This document shows positions 36,901 to 46,351 of a DNA stretch of 64,000 nt, piece after piece. Numbering within the stretch: position 1 is the first letter of the stretch; every line of letters starts with the position of its first letter. Under the pieces are notes generated by a model. That model worked only from the letters and a program-made list of their open reading frames with translations. It was not told the DNA's origin and did not search any database. The stretch is from Nodosilinea sp. PGN35 (GTDB lineage: Bacteria > Cyanobacteriota > Cyanobacteriia > Phormidesmidales > Phormidesmidaceae): positions 1-64,000 of the forward strand of contig NZ_JAQKQJ010000007.1 in NCBI RefSeq assembly GCF_029109325.1, written 5' to 3'. The position numbers and the translations under genes were made by a program.

Positions 36901-37497
36901 TTAGCGATCGCTGTAGCGCTCCTCTGCCCAGGGCTCACCCCGCTCGTGGTAGCCGTTGCGCTCCCAAAAGCCCAGGGCTGGTGCAGCTAGAAACTCCACG
37001 CCGCTAATCCACTTGGCGCTTTTCCAGGCGTAGAGGTGGGGTACTACCAGACGCATGGGGCCACCGTGCTCAGCGGGCAACGGCGCGCCCTCTAGGGTAT
37101 GGGCAAAAAAGTTTTCGGGCCGAGCAAAGTCGGCCAACGTCAGGTTGGTGGTATAGCCGCCGTAGCAGTGCAGCATGACATGCTGAGCCTCGGGCTCTAC
37201 CACCAGCTGCGCCATCAGATCGGGCACGGCAACTCCGCGCCAGGTCACATCTAGCTTTGACCAGGTAGTGACACAGTGAAAATCGGCGGTAATGTCTACC
37301 TGGGGCAGCGCCATGATCTCGGCCCAGGTAAAGGTTCGGGCCTGGGCTAACCCGGTAATGCTCAAGCTCCAGTCGGCCTGGCTCACCTGGGGCGTATTCC
37401 CGTAGGTGAGCACCGGAAACCCCTTGGCCAGATGCTGACCCGGAGGGACGCGATCGGCCAGCTCAGGGCCTGGGGGGTGGAAAAACTTGCCGGCCAT
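36901..37497 (-). CDS. Sulfite-oxidase-like molybdopterin oxidoreductase
   Basis: The 198-residue protein has the oxidoreductase molybdopterin-binding domain: ADFHCVTTWSKLDVTWRGV contains the Mo-ligand cysteine, and GAPLPAEHGGPMRLVVPHLY and KWISGVEFL are typical later segments. It lacks the dimerisation domain of true sulfite oxidases and the twin-arginine signal of MsrP, so it is the short cytoplasmic YuiH-type variant with unknown substrate. The small zinc-ribbon gene lies upstream in the same direction. Confidence 0.9.
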   Translation of the reverse strand: MAGKFFHPPGPELADRVPPGQHLAKGFPVLTYGNTPQVSQADWSLSITGLAQARTFTWAEIMALPQVDITADFHCVTTWSKLDVTWRGVAVPDLMAQLVVEPEAQHVMLHCYGGYTTNLTLADFARPENFFAHTLEGAPLPAEHGGPMRLVVPHLYAWKSAKWISGVEFLAAPALGFWERNGYHERGEPWAEERYSDR

Positions 37498-37554
37498 AGT
37501 GCCTCGCAGACTAGAGCACCTCTATTGTTACCCAGATTCAGCCGATCTGGGTGT

Positions 37555-37707
37555 TTAGGCAACCCGGTCGCGCATCAGGCGCTTGAGCCAGTGGCGCGAT
37601 CGCACATCGACATAGGCTTTACAGTGAGCGCACTGGCGAATGCCGCGCACCCCAATCCGCAGCAGATGGTGATGGTTACAGTGAGGACAATGGTGTTGCT
37701 GAGCCAT
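37555..37707 (-). CDS. Small zinc-ribbon protein (50 aa)
   Basis: An ATG-initiated frame with two CxxC knuckles: HHCPHCNHHH near residues 7-14 and CAHC at 26-29, then a basic C-terminus (RSRHWLKRLMRDRVA). This spacing is a classic treble-clef/zinc-ribbon layout and is unlikely by chance. The protein is too short for most gene finders. It could bind nucleic acid. It precedes the molybdopterin gene by 57 bp in the same direction; no family was recognised. Confidence 0.7.
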   Translation of the reverse strand: MAQQHHCPHCNHHHLLRIGVRGIRQCAHCKAYVDVRSRHWLKRLMRDRVA

Positions 37708-37747
37708 AGCTAATTTAAGAAAAACTGCACCAAAGCATTGATCTGTC

Positions 37748-37780
37748 GGGTTACGGGCGGGTTACGGGCGGGTTACGGGC
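37748..37780. repeat. 11-bp tandem repeat x3
   Basis: GGGTTACGGGC occurs three times in perfect tandem in the leader side of the zinc-ribbon gene. It looks like a slippage-prone minisatellite; copy number may vary between strains. Confidence 0.9.
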
Positions 37781-37909
37781 AATCGCCTGGGGCATGCGCG
37801 ACGTACCCTAACCACCATTGTGGTGGTGCGCCCCTGTCTGTCAGAGTGCCCAGAGCCAGTGGATAAATTGTCTTCAAAACTGCCACCCTGCCAAGAGCGC
37901 TCTAAAGAC

Positions 37910-37943
37910 CGCTGCACCCCAGCCCGAGGGTTGGAGTGCAGCG
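37910..37943 (-). terminator. Likely terminator hairpin for ndhD
   Basis: CGCTGCAC (37910-37917) pairs with GTGCAGCG (37936-37943) and the inner CCC/GGG bases extend the stem. It starts about 28 bases after the ndhD stop on the minus strand; only a weak T-rich stretch (TCTTT) follows. No gene is seen between 37708 and 37970. Confidence 0.6.
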
Positions 37944-37970
37944 ATCAACCGATGGATTGAGCCTCAAAAT

Positions 37971-39581
37971 TTAGTCGATTTGGGCGGTCAAATCGGTGGG
38001 CAGTTCGGCTACTGTCACCTGAGGAGCCACCAGAATGTGAGCGTAGAGCGGGGAGGCTGGTTCGGCGGCTAGCAGAGTATTCTGCACCCGACTGGCCACT
38101 TCAACCGTTTTGACATCGTAGACCTGAGTCGCCAGCTTGGGGTAGAGACCGATGCCGATGATGGGCACCAGCAGACAGGCCGCCACAAAGGCTTCTCGAG
38201 GGCGAATATCAATGATGTTAGGCACCTTAGCCACCACCTGGCCCGCATCGCCATAGAAAATGCGGCGCAGCATAGAGAGCAGATAAATGGGCGATAGCAC
38301 CACCCCGACTGCGGCCCCGACGATAATTACAGTCTTAAAGGTGGTGCTGTAGACATCGCTGGTAGCCATACCGAGGAAGACCGCGATCTCGCTGACAAAG
38401 CCGCTCATGCCGGGCAGGGCCAGAGACGCCATGGCAGCGGCAGTAAAGAAGGCAAAGCTAGTGGGCATTTTGCGAGCAATTCCCCCCATCTCGTCCATAT
38501 CGAGGGTGTGGGTACGCTCGTAGGTCACCCCCGAGAGGAAAAACATCACTGCGGCAATTAGACCGTGGGAGATCATTTGCAGCATAGCGCCGCTCATGCC
38601 CAGGGTGGTAAAGGCCGCACAGCCAATCAGCACAAAGCCCATGTGGGCCACCGACGAGTAGGCCATACGGCGCTTGAGATTGTCTTGGCCAAAGGCCGTC
38701 ATCGACGCATAGATAACATTGACTACGCCCAGGATGGCCAGCACCGGGGCGAAGTAGAGGTGCGCGTCGGGCAGCATCTCAATGTTCATGCGAATCAGGC
38801 CGTAGCCTGCCATCTTCAGCAGTACCCCAGCCAAAATCATCGACACGGCGGCGGGGGCTTCGCTGTGGGCGTCGGGCAGCCAGGTGTGCAGCGGAAAAAT
38901 CGGCAGCTTCACCGCAAAGGCGACCAAAAAAGCCGCGTACACCAGAAGCTGGAAGGTGAGGCTGTAGTCCTTCTGGGCTAGCTCCGTCAAGTTGAAGGTG
39001 ACGGTATCGCCGTAGAAGGCCATCGCCAGGGCCGCTACCAAAATGAAGATCGAGCCGATGGCGGTGTAGAGAATAAATTTAGTGGCGGCGTAGAGGCGCT
39101 TTTTGCCTCCCCAAATGGAAATTAGCAGGTACACCGGTACCAGCTCCAGCTCCCACATGAAGAAGAACATAACTAGGTCTTGGGCCAAAAAGACCCCGAC
39201 CTGGGCGCTGTACATCACCAGCAGCAGGCTGAAGTAGAGGCGCGGACGGCGGGTGATATTCCACGAGGCCAGAATAGCCAGGGTAGTCACCAGGCCGCTC
39301 AGCACCACCAGGGGCATGGCGAGGCCATCGGCCCCCAGGGACCAGGTGATGCCCACCTGGGGCACCCAGCTGTAGCGCTCCACCAGCTGAAGCCCAGACT
39401 GGTTGAGGTCATAAAAGTTAATAAACGTGTAGAGAATTAACGAAAACTCAATGAATCCAATGCCTAAGGCGTACCAGCGCAGGGTTTGCCCGTTGCCATT
39501 GGGCAGCACTGGGATGGGCAAAATTGCCAGCAAAGGCAAGAGAACTAGGGTCGTCAGCCACGGAAATTGCTCAGTTAGCAT
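37971..39581 (-). CDS. ndhD: NAD(P)H-quinone oxidoreductase subunit 4
   Basis: Proton-pumping membrane subunit (antiporter-like) of the thylakoid NDH-1 complex. The 536-residue protein has about 14 helices and typical NdhD sequence: [50 protein letters not shown], and [20 protein letters not shown], with the key Glu and Lys residues present. NdhD1- and NdhD2-type NDH-1 share this sequence; I do not distinguish them. It is followed by the hairpin above and preceded by a 524-bp gap; thrB is on the same strand upstream. Confidence 0.93.
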   Translation of the reverse strand: MLTEQFPWLTTLVLLPLLAILPIPVLPNGNGQTLRWYALGIGFIEFSLILYTFINFYDLNQSGLQLVERYSWVPQVGITWSLGADGLAMPLVVLSGLVTTLAILASWNITRRPRLYFSLLLVMYSAQVGVFLAQDLVMFFFMWELELVPVYLLISIWGGKKRLYAATKFILYTAIGSIFILVAALAMAFYGDTVTFNLTELAQKDYSLTFQLLVYAAFLVAFAVKLPIFPLHTWLPDAHSEAPAAVSMILAGVLLKMAGYGLIRMNIEMLPDAHLYFAPVLAILGVVNVIYASMTAFGQDNLKRRMAYSSVAHMGFVLIGCAAFTTLGMSGAMLQMISHGLIAAVMFFLSGVTYERTHTLDMDEMGGIARKMPTSFAFFTAAAMASLALPGMSGFVSEIAVFLGMATSDVYSTTFKTVIIVGAAVGVVLSPIYLLSMLRRIFYGDAGQVVAKVPNIIDIRPREAFVAACLLVPIIGIGLYPKLATQVYDVKTVEVASRVQNTLLAAEPASPLYAHILVAPQVTVAELPTDLTAQID

Positions 39582-40105
39582 GCCAATTTGCGTGAGTAGT
39601 ACTACAGAAACAGCCAGCGCATTCAGATTCCGGTTTTAGTGTCTGACTTGAGGCGGACACACACCCTGAGGTAGGACATCTATCCCATGAGCTACCTATG
39701 CTGTTCGCGGCGGCCTACCCTAGATGAGGAGGTCGGAGACTTCAGCGAGCGAGCCGTTGCCGGAGAGGAAACGGCGAAACAACAAACCGGACTGCAAGAT
39801 TGATAGAGAGATATACCTATCTTTGCGCCCGCTCCCAGTATAGGAAACTTAATAAACATTTGATAAGTGATTTTTGCCCAAAATCGCAAAACATTGATGT
39901 CCGAACGCCTGGCATAAAGGCTGTGCAAGCATTTCCGCGTTTTGCGCCTTTGAATTAATTGCACTAAACACTCACATTTAGATAAGTCAATATCTAAATC
40001 GTTACATTTGCGCCTGTGCCCCCCCGGCGAAAAGCTGTTGCCGGAGCCCTAGACAGGATTCTTTTAAGCGGTGCGGCCCGCTGGAGCTAACCCATGGGCT
40101 AGCCG
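39582..40105. other. Long leader of ndhD
   Basis: 524 bp between thrB and ndhD, AT-richer toward the middle (TAATAAACATTTGATAAGTG near 39850). The only open frame (90 codons on the minus strand) has no family features. It probably holds the ndhD promoter and a long 5' leader. Confidence 0.55.
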
Positions 40106-41035
40106 CTAGGCCGAGGTGATTTGCGCCCCAGCCGTGTCTAGACTGAGCACATGGGCGGTGGTTGACTGTCCGCTACTGCCCCAGGCGGTAACCATGGCAT
40201 CGCCGACGGCGGCACTGTGTTCGGTGGGGGTCAGGGCCAGCAGGGTGGGGCCAGCGCCGCTAATCACGAGGCCGTAGGCTCCGGCTCCCAGGGCGGCGGC
40301 GGCAACGGCGTCATACCCTGGAATCAGAGGTTGGCGGTAGGGCTGATGGATGCGATCGCCCAGAGCCACCCGCAGCCAGTCGCCGCGACCGCTCTCTAGC
40401 CCCCGCAGCAGCAGTCCCAGGTGGGCGGTGTTAAAGATGGCGTCGGCGCGGCTGTAGCTGGTGGGTAAGACCTGGCGGGCGGCGGCGGTGGACAGCTCAA
40501 AGTCGGGCACAATCACCACCGGCACAATGTCGGGGTGCCAGGGAATCGGGCACAGGGTGGCGGTGCCGTCGGCCTTGCCCACCGCTAGCTGGCACCCCCC
40601 CACCAGCGCCGGTACGACATTGTCGGGGTGGCCCTCAAGGGCGATCGCCATTTTGGTTAGAGCCGTTTGATCAAGAGGATCATCACTCAGGGCATTGGCC
40701 CCCAGCAAACCGCCGACGATCGCGGTAGACGAACTGCCCAGCCCCCTGGCCAGGGGTACGTCTAAGTCAATGGCGATCGCCACCGCCGGTACCGCCAGTC
40801 CTCGGCTGTGAAAGTAGTGGGCAAAGGCTTTGTAGGCCAGGTTAGAGCCATCGGTCGCAACGCGATCGGCCTCTAGCCCGGCTACGGTGATGGTCACAGT
40901 TCCCGTCGGCTGATCGAGCGCCGTAAAGCGAAAGCGATTGTAAAGAGTCAGCGCTGCCCCCAGACAGTCAAAGCCGGGGCCAATGTTGGCGGTGGTTGCG
41001 GGGACAGTTATAGAAATGGATCGAGACACCGCCAC
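40106..41035 (-). CDS. thrB: Homoserine kinase
   Basis: GHMP kinase that phosphorylates L-homoserine in threonine synthesis. The ATP-binding GHMP motif is PLARGLGSSSTAIVGG, with TVPATTANIGPGFDCLGAAL at the N-terminus and LVISGAGPTLLAL near the C-terminus. The 309 residues match the family length. The leader runs into a GC-rich gap shared with the divergent SLH gene. It is on the same strand as ndhD, but far apart. Confidence 0.95.
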   Translation of the reverse strand: MAVSRSISITVPATTANIGPGFDCLGAALTLYNRFRFTALDQPTGTVTITVAGLEADRVATDGSNLAYKAFAHYFHSRGLAVPAVAIAIDLDVPLARGLGSSSTAIVGGLLGANALSDDPLDQTALTKMAIALEGHPDNVVPALVGGCQLAVGKADGTATLCPIPWHPDIVPVVIVPDFELSTAAARQVLPTSYSRADAIFNTAHLGLLLRGLESGRGDWLRVALGDRIHQPYRQPLIPGYDAVAAAALGAGAYGLVISGAGPTLLALTPTEHSAAVGDAMVTAWGSSGQSTTAHVLSLDTAGAQITSA

Positions 41036-41197
41036 AACTCCAGCAGACGAGGGACAATCAGGTCAAGGATAGTAGCACTTTTGGGGGGTGCTTTTGCCCC
41101 CTGCCTGGCCCGACCCTACCAATCCAGCGAGGCCTGTGGTGAGCTACCTTGAGATTCGCTACGGTAAAGATAGACGGCAGCACTGGCAGAGAATGCA

Positions 41198-41647
41198 ATG
41201 ACACGACTGATGCGAGGGATGCAAACAGGTTTGGCGCTGGGGCTGATGGTCGTGACGGGGGCGATCGCCCCCGCCTGGGCCGAGCCATCTCCTGTAGACG
41301 ACTCAACCGAAATCCTGTTAGACTCTCTGGCCCAGACTGACCCACCCCAGCGGGTACTGCCCTTTACCGATGTGCCCCCCGACCACTGGGCCTACGAAGC
41401 GCTACTCAACCTGGCCGGGGTCTACGGCTGCGTCAGCGGCTACCCCGATGGCACCTTTCGCGGCGACAGCACCGTCACTCGCTACGAGTTTGCCGCCGGG
41501 ATGGACTCCTGCCTGAGCGTGCTCGTCAATCTGGCGCAGCAGCAGCAGCAGGCCCGCGACCAGGAGGTGCGATCGCTGATCGAGGCCATGGAGCAATCGC
41601 TCAGCGATCTGCGCGAGCTTGAGGCCGATCTGCCCACAGCTCCCTAG
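41198..41647 (+). CDS. Short SLH-domain exported protein
   Basis: The 149-residue protein has a signal peptide (GLALGLMVVTGAIAPAWA), one SLH repeat (LPFTDVPPDHWAYEALLNLA, then YPDGTFRGDSTVTRYEFAAG) and a coiled coil (LAQQQQQARDQEVRSLIEAM). This is the N-terminal layout of cyanobacterial SLH-OprB porins, but the beta-barrel is missing: the gene stops 3 bp from the convergent thrS end. It is either a stand-alone SLH protein binding peptidoglycan or the truncated start of a porin gene. Confidence 0.82.
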   Translation: MTRLMRGMQTGLALGLMVVTGAIAPAWAEPSPVDDSTEILLDSLAQTDPPQRVLPFTDVPPDHWAYEALLNLAGVYGCVSGYPDGTFRGDSTVTRYEFAAGMDSCLSVLVNLAQQQQQARDQEVRSLIEAMEQSLSDLRELEADLPTAP

Positions 41648-41650
41648 GGG

Positions 41651-43474
41651 TTAGAAATCTTCGCGGGCGGCGATCGCCGCCGCCACTCGCTCCACCACCT
41701 CCGCCACGGGCAGCGCCCCCAGTTTGCCCTGGGCGCGAGTGCGAATGTTGAGAGCGTTGGCCGCCAGCTCCTCCGCGCCGACTACAGCCATGATGGGCAC
41801 TTTGGCCTTTTCGGCATTGCGCACCATCTTGCCGAGGCGATCGCCACTGGCATCCACCTCCACCCGCACGCCCTTGGCCAACAGCTGGTCGGCCACCGAT
41901 TGAGCAAAACCCAGCTGTTCTTCGGTCACCGGCAGCAGCCGCATCTGCACCGGGGCCAGCCACAGCGGAAAGTCACCCGCGTACTCCTCAATCAAAATGC
42001 CAATCAGGCGTTCTAGAGAACCAAAGGGGGCGCGGTGAATCATCACCGGGCGCTGGCGGGAGCCGTCTTCGGCAACGTACTCCAGATCGAAGCGCTCCGG
42101 CAGATTGTAGTCAACCTGCACCGTACCCAGCTGCCACTCCCGCTCCAGGGCATCTCGAAAGATAAAGTCGAGCTTAGGGCCGTAGAACGCCGCCTCCCCC
42201 GGAGCCTCAAAATAGTCCATCCCCAGGGTTTGCACGGCGCGGCGAATGGCGTTTTGAGAGGCTTCCCAAACGTCGTCGCCGCCGATGTACTTAGTTGACT
42301 CAGGGTCGCGAAAGCTGAGGCGGGCCTTGAAATTCTTCAGCTTTAGGCTGCGGAATACCGAGAGAATTAGATCTACCACCTTGAGAAACTCGTCGTCGAG
42401 CTGCTCGGGGCGCACAAACAGGTGAGAATCGTCTACCGTAAAGCCCCGCACCCGAGTGAGGCCGCCCAGTTCGCCCGACTGCTCATAGCGGTACACCGTG
42501 CCAAACTCCGCCAGGCGCAGGGGCAGTTCTCGGTACGACCTGAGCTCACTCTTATAGATCTGAATATGGAAGGGGCAGTTCATCGGCTTCATCACAAAGC
42601 CTTCCTCCGCCAGCCGGGCGGCATCGTCGTCCGCCATCAGCGGAAACATGTCTTCCCGATAGTTCTGCCAGTGGCCCGAGGTTTTAAATAGATCTACTCG
42701 GGCAATATGAGGGGTCACCACCCCCAGATACCCCCGCTTAGTCTGCTCCTCTTTAAGAAAGGTCTCCAGCGTAGAGCGCAGCACCGTGCCCTTAGGGGTC
42801 CACAGGGGCAGGCCCGGCCCGACATCGTCAGCAAAAATAAACAGTCCCAGCTCTTTGCCCAGCTTGCGGTGGTCGCGGCGCTTGGCTTCCTCACGGCGGC
42901 GCTTATACTCCTGAAGCTGCTCTGGCGTTTCCCACGCGGTGCCGTAGATGCGCTGAAGCTGGGCGCGGTTTTCGTCGCCACGCCAGTAGGCTCCCGCCAC
43001 GCTCTCTAGCTCAAAGGCCTTGGGGTTGAGGTCGGCGGTGTTGGCCACGTGGGGCCCAGCGCAAAGATCCCACCACTGATCGCCCAGGTGGTAGAGCGTG
43101 ATGGGATCTTGCAGATCTTGCAGAATTTCAAGCTTGTAGGGTTCGCCCAGGGCCTCAATCCGGCGCTGGGCCTCTTCGCGGCTCACGGTTTCTTCAGTCA
43201 CCGGCAGCCCCCTGTGGATGATCTTGATCATCTCCTTTTTAATCGCCTTCAGGTCTTGGTCGGTGAAGGGCTCAGGGCTGTCGAAATCGTAGTAGAAGCC
43301 GTAGTCAATCCAGGGGCCAATGGTCACCTGCGTTTTGGGGAACAGGGCCTGCACTGCCATGGCCATGACGTGGGAAAAGGTGTGGCGAATGCGCTTGAGT
43401 GCCTCTGACTCGCCAGTGCGAGGCAAAACCATAGGAGCACTAGATGGGTCTACAGACAGATCAGTTTGAGCCAT
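41651..43474 (-). CDS. thrS: Threonyl-tRNA synthetase
   Basis: Charges tRNA-Thr. The 607-residue protein lacks the N-terminal TGS domain and starts directly at the editing (SAD) domain: HTFSHVMAMAVQALFP and later CAGPHVANTADLNP. The class II core follows (MNCPFHIQIYKSELRSYREL, YRYEQSGELGGLTRVRGFTV, then MIHRAPFGSLERLIG) and the anticodon-binding domain near the end (VEVDASGDRLGKMVRNAEK). Absence of TGS is common in cyanobacteria. Upstream lies a 340-bp gap; no T-box is expected or seen. Confidence 0.95.
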   Translation of the reverse strand: MAQTDLSVDPSSAPMVLPRTGESEALKRIRHTFSHVMAMAVQALFPKTQVTIGPWIDYGFYYDFDSPEPFTDQDLKAIKKEMIKIIHRGLPVTEETVSREEAQRRIEALGEPYKLEILQDLQDPITLYHLGDQWWDLCAGPHVANTADLNPKAFELESVAGAYWRGDENRAQLQRIYGTAWETPEQLQEYKRRREEAKRRDHRKLGKELGLFIFADDVGPGLPLWTPKGTVLRSTLETFLKEEQTKRGYLGVVTPHIARVDLFKTSGHWQNYREDMFPLMADDDAARLAEEGFVMKPMNCPFHIQIYKSELRSYRELPLRLAEFGTVYRYEQSGELGGLTRVRGFTVDDSHLFVRPEQLDDEFLKVVDLILSVFRSLKLKNFKARLSFRDPESTKYIGGDDVWEASQNAIRRAVQTLGMDYFEAPGEAAFYGPKLDFIFRDALEREWQLGTVQVDYNLPERFDLEYVAEDGSRQRPVMIHRAPFGSLERLIGILIEEYAGDFPLWLAPVQMRLLPVTEEQLGFAQSVADQLLAKGVRVEVDASGDRLGKMVRNAEKAKVPIMAVVGAEELAANALNIRTRAQGKLGALPVAEVVERVAAAIAAREDF

Positions 43475-43814
43475 TGGTCAACGCTGAAGGCAAAAGGGAT
43501 ATAGCCTATAGTTTAGCGACTATTGGGGCAACCCCAGGGCTAGGCTCAGCAGGAGTACGGTTATCTACCCCCGCTTCGGGGAGAAAAACCGCCCCAGCCA
43601 AGTGAGATCTCAGCGGTTATGATAGCTATCAAAGGGCACAGCTATGGTCGTAGACAACCTGCGAACCATCACCAGGACGCCTGTGGGCAGAGTTGCGTTT
43701 TCGCAGTCTTGTGTTATGCTGTGTTCCTGAATCCGGGGTTGATGCCTGCGCAAGTTTCAAGGGTGTGTAGACTCTCCCGGTTCAACGTTCTGAAGAGCTT
43801 TTTACATCGAAAAT
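43475..43814 (+). promoter_or_regulatory. Intergenic region with a sigma-70-type promoter
   Basis: 340 bp between thrS and the next plus-strand gene. TTGCGT (43693-43698) and TATGCT (43715-43720) with a 16-bp spacer form a plausible promoter about 95 bp before the ATG. A 12-bp palindrome TGATAGCTATCA lies at 43620-43631. Nothing else recognised. Confidence 0.45.
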
Positions 43815-44051
43815 ATGACTGAAGCAATTGCCGACTTAGTTGTCGCTCACCCCATGGTGAAATTTCAGCGCCAAGTTGAGTCTCTAGTTAAAAAGTCCAA
43901 GGTGGTTCGCCCCAGCGATCCGATTTGGAAGATAGCATTCTTGTTTGGCGACGAATGGTCTCACTGGAAGCAAGAGCTGGAAGAGTTCGACTTTTCCACT
44001 CAAGACCCAATTCAGGATCTGCTTTCGGTACAGTCTTGGGAAGAAGACTAA
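43815..44051 (+). CDS. Small cyanobacterial-type hypothetical protein (78 aa)
   Basis: A 78-residue acidic-tailed protein (VKFQRQVESLVKKSKVVRPS, DPIWKIAFLFGDEWSHWKQE, LEEFDFSTQDPIQDLLSVQ). It resembles small conserved cyanobacterial proteins without a name; no domain recognised. It has its own promoter-like elements and no operon partner. Confidence 0.7.
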   Translation: MTEAIADLVVAHPMVKFQRQVESLVKKSKVVRPSDPIWKIAFLFGDEWSHWKQELEEFDFSTQDPIQDLLSVQSWEED

Positions 44052-44190
44052 GCACTCGATGCCGCCATCCAGATTAGTTTATGCAGGTGGGCCGGGCACC
44101 TCGTCCGCACAGGCAGAGCACCTGCCCTAGGAGTTGTTACGATTGGCGCGGGATTGCTATACGTTGTCAAGACGTTGTCCAACAGCTACG

Positions 44191-46068
44191 CTACCCCGCC
44201 ATCGACAGCATATCGGGCTGAAGTTTAATCCGCACAAGAATGGCCGTGATGTTGTCATGGCCATTTTTTTCGTTGGCTAGATCGATGAGCTGGGCTACGC
44301 CGTTGTCTAAGTTGGACTTAGAACTCAACAGACCGGCAATGTGAGTATCGGTATGCCGCTCGAGCAGATCGTTGTCGCTCAGGCCATCGGAGCACAGGAT
44401 GAGTAGGGTATCTTCGGTGATCTCGTGGTAGGCAATGCTGGGAACGAGGTCTTCTTCGCCTCGCGGGCCAAGGGCCTGGGTGAGCTGGTATGCGTCGGGG
44501 CGGGCGTAGGCCAGCGATGGCTCTACGCCGCGATTGATCTCGCGCTGTCCTACCTCGTGATCGAGGGTGAGCTGCCGCAAACCCAGGCGTTTGTTGTAGC
44601 TGTACATGCGGCTGTCGCCCACGTGCACCACGGCAACGTCGAGGTTGTGGAGCAATACCATCACCAGGGTGGTGCCCATGCGTCCTACCCCCGATGTAGC
44701 GTTAGACTGGTTGATATCAAAGATGGTCTGGTTAGCCGTGACCACGGCTTGGGTGAGGGTCTCTTGGTCGGGCAGGCGATCGCTGCCCCAGTGCTGGGTC
44801 AAATACTCTCGCAGGGTGCGCACGGCCAGTTGACTGGCGACTTCGCCTGAGGCATGGCCGCCCATGCCGTCGCATAAAATATAAAGCCCTTTGGAGCGCA
44901 GAATGGTGCCCTGGGGGCCGCTGACCTTTTGCAGCTGCGTCTGGGTAAAGAACCAGTCTTCGTTGTGGTGGCGCTGCTGGCCAACATGGCTTTGACCGGC
45001 ATCGTCGAGGTGTGCCAGCTTCATGGGCAAGACCATGGTTGGCGTTTCCATGAGCCCGTTGCCGTCGTCGTCGTCCAGAAGTTCCTGGGTGTCAAAGGCG
45101 GCATCTGGGTCGAGGTCTAAAGCGGTGGAGGGCAGCTCAAGCTCGGGGGCGGCCTCGGGGGCCTGGGCCGCTTCCTGGGAGTCAGCCCAGGCGATGGAGG
45201 AGACGTCAACCGATGGCGGCAGAGGATAGTCTTGGGCCGCTTGGGCCAGGGCATCTTGCACCTGCTCAAGGTCGTTTAAAGTGCCCTCGCCTACGCGGTC
45301 AATGAGGGTCTGTACTTTGGCGGGGAGGCAGGTTTGCCCCGTATTGAGCACCGCCTGCCACATCTGTCCCAGATTGTGCAGAGGCAGGGGCGAGGGGCTA
45401 GGTACCTGGTCGATTTGGGTGAGGCAGAGCAGATTGTTTTCGTTGAGGGCGAGGCGCTGGGGGGTTAGCAGGGTGGCCTGGCCCTGCCAGGGTGCTAAAG
45501 CCTGCCACAGCAGCGTGGTCTCAAACAACCACTGAATCTGCTGGAGCGGATCATCGATCGCGATCCACCCCGCCGCCAGCGGCAGCCAGGAGCTGCGGTC
45601 TTCAATCAGCAAAATAGTGCGCTGGGGTGTTTGCCAGGCGTGGTGCAGTTCAGGCACCGCCGGGAAATAGTCGGCCTGGAGAGCCAGGTAGGGATAGGCT
45701 CCGGCGGGAACTGAGACAGCTAGGGGATGCTCGGTCGGATCGAGGTTGGGGGTCTCTAACCAGGCTGCCTGGAGAGCTTGTAGGGGTGCCTCAGCCTCGG
45801 GCCGGGTGTCAATCACTATCAGGGGAGCAGCGCCAAAGGATGCCGAGGTTTCAGGTCGGGCCAGAAACCGATAGCGGCGATCGCCGTCGAGGTAGCCCTC
45901 GGCATCGAGATCGCCAGGGGCGATTCCGGGACGGATCGCTTCGCGAATCGCCGCCGCCCCCGGATTTGGTATATCTATTACTCGCCAACACTGAAGTGGC
46001 TGGCCACACCGTTTGCAGAACCGCTGTGAATCGGTATTGTCAAACTCACAAAAAGGACAAGTTAGCAT
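44191..46068 (-). CDS. PP2C-family protein phosphatase with zinc-ribbon N-terminus
   Basis: Serine/threonine phosphatase of 625 residues. The N-terminus is a zinc ribbon (CPFC, then CKRCGQPLQC), followed by a ~300-residue region of unknown fold and a C-terminal PPM/PP2C domain (~355-615): HHNEDWFF, ILCDGMGGHASGEVASQL, VVHVGDSRMY, ILCSDGLSDNDLLER, and NGHDNITAILVR, all metal-binding motifs intact. It likely reverses kinase signalling. The middle part could be a degenerate kinase-like domain, but I cannot show it. Shine-Dalgarno is weak. Confidence 0.9.
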   Translation of the reverse strand: MLTCPFCEFDNTDSQRFCKRCGQPLQCWRVIDIPNPGAAAIREAIRPGIAPGDLDAEGYLDGDRRYRFLARPETSASFGAAPLIVIDTRPEAEAPLQALQAAWLETPNLDPTEHPLAVSVPAGAYPYLALQADYFPAVPELHHAWQTPQRTILLIEDRSSWLPLAAGWIAIDDPLQQIQWLFETTLLWQALAPWQGQATLLTPQRLALNENNLLCLTQIDQVPSPSPLPLHNLGQMWQAVLNTGQTCLPAKVQTLIDRVGEGTLNDLEQVQDALAQAAQDYPLPPSVDVSSIAWADSQEAAQAPEAAPELELPSTALDLDPDAAFDTQELLDDDDGNGLMETPTMVLPMKLAHLDDAGQSHVGQQRHHNEDWFFTQTQLQKVSGPQGTILRSKGLYILCDGMGGHASGEVASQLAVRTLREYLTQHWGSDRLPDQETLTQAVVTANQTIFDINQSNATSGVGRMGTTLVMVLLHNLDVAVVHVGDSRMYSYNKRLGLRQLTLDHEVGQREINRGVEPSLAYARPDAYQLTQALGPRGEEDLVPSIAYHEITEDTLLILCSDGLSDNDLLERHTDTHIAGLLSSKSNLDNGVAQLIDLANEKNGHDNITAILVRIKLQPDMLSMAG

Positions 46069-46351
46069 CCTAGCTGATGATCCAAAAGTTAGGCTGGCCA
46101 GCTAGCGAGTGGGGCCACAACACATCGCTAGGCATCGAACTTGGTGCGGCAGTAGGCAATGGGCAGGCCCTTTGCAATCGGTCAATGCACCCCTTGAAGC
46201 AAGCAAAGCTTCACCGCTGCACGATAAGTATCGCACGGGTCACCTCTGGGTCGTCCATTGCAAGCTCATGGTAACTTAATGCCCCTGCCCTGGCCTATCT
46301 AACCCATTGATTCTTGACCCAACCTCAGCCAAGTTGCCGAGGGCCGCAATT

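Noticed and set aside
39692..39964. 90-codon minus-strand frame upstream of ndhD
   Set aside because: Cys/Arg-rich without domain signs; more likely a leader region.
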